From: Crocinitomicaceae bacterium
GTDB lineage: Bacteria; Bacteroidota; Bacteroidia; Flavobacteriales_D; Crocinitomicaceae
Direction: 5' to 3'
Assembly (NCBI GenBank): GCA_016709005.1
Contig: JADJEU010000021.1
Location: 199,593-263,592 of the forward strand
Length of the DNA: 64,000 nucleotides
The notes under the pieces are model-generated. The model was not told the DNA's origin and searched no databases. It saw only the letters and a program-made list of their open reading frames with translations. Below are positions 63,775-64,000 of this stretch, piece by piece (positions within the stretch are counted from its first letter, which is position 1; every line of letters starts with the position of its first letter). Made by a program: the position numbers and the translations under genes.

Positions 63775-64000
63775 AGGTTCTAAAATAGGTTTTGATTTTA
63801 TTTATCAGATGGATTCCGAATTTTTTAAAATCTACATTCCGAAAGATACAAAATATCGTTACTTCACGCCCTTGCGCAGCGCATAAACCCGCACGTAAAA
63901 AACGACCATTTGCCGCCAAAAAATAATTGCAACCAACGGAAGCACATTATTTTTTTTGCAGGCAAAGGAAGTTTGAACGTGCTGTTGCCTGCGAAGAAAG
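63775..64000. other. End of window, no firm gene
   Basis: A plus-strand frame from 63809 (MDSEFFKIYIPKDTKYRYFT…) stops at 63886, and another frame after it (AAHKPARKKRPFAAKK) is Lys/Arg-rich; together they may be one frame-broken small gene, but I cannot support it. Confidence 0.3.

Overview
The window looks like a chromosomal segment of a Bacteroidota bacterium, most likely a Flavobacteriales member (the order is my inference). The signs are many secreted proteins with type IX secretion (T9SS) C-terminal sorting domains (types A and B), lipoproteins with an acidic stretch after the lipid-modified cysteine, TAnnTTTG-type -7 promoter elements, and a serS-TPR-DUF4286-rsmA gene order. Base composition is AT-rich. 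I see no rRNA, CRISPR array, prophage or classical insertion sequence.

Layout. 0-5 kb: a small secreted protein, a cytosolic small protein, a DNA photolyase, a TIGR01777-family sugar-nucleotide-epimerase-like protein and a second small secreted protein. 5-6.3 kb: an AAA_14/DUF4143 ATPase gene bracketed by two nearly identical 37-41 bp palindromes. 6.3-12.5 kb: cell-surface proteins (lectin/SprB-repeat type B cargo, CotH-kinase type A cargo, and a lipoprotein with six WDDW repeats). 12.5-20 kb: metabolic and unknown genes, a PHP tyrosine phosphatase, a DUF2891 protein, a methyltransferase, and a tRNA-Leu with an interrupted partial copy in front of it. 20-31.6 kb: mainly large beta-propeller-type T9SS cargo. 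31.8-36.5 kb: a YihY/BrkB membrane protein and a DtxR-family metalloregulator divergent from a di-haem oxidoreductase / Rieske / outer-membrane barrel operon. 36.8-41.4 kb: more surface proteins. 41.7-48 kb: mutS, a VOC protein and a secreted trypsin-like protease. 48-52.8 kb: a large propeller/SpoIIE signalling protein and an EamA transporter. 52.8-60.9 kb: conserved core, rplU-rpmA, serS, lipoprotein, TPR, DUF4286, rsmA, then two tandem DUF6089 (PorG-like) outer-membrane proteins. 61-64 kb: small unknown secreted and membrane proteins.

A general warning: about sixteen genes are split by single-base frameshifts, including essential serS, and two T9SS cargo genes carry an in-frame TGA where a glycine GGA is expected. 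In most cases the frame is restored by adding one base, often in a homopolymer. I read this mainly as deletion-type sequencing or assembly error rather than decay, and I give the repaired gene spans. One locus (24.8-25.1 kb) is broken so densely that it looks truly decayed.

No spectacular unknown multi-gene system is obvious. The best leads are the palindrome-bounded ATPase cassette, a repeat family that exists both around a four-helix-bundle (23S-IVP type) gene and as a gene-less copy 40 kb away, the six-repeat WDDW surface lipoprotein, the tRNA-Leu fragment interrupted by a perfect palindrome, and the metalloregulator-linked haem/Rieske/porin cluster.
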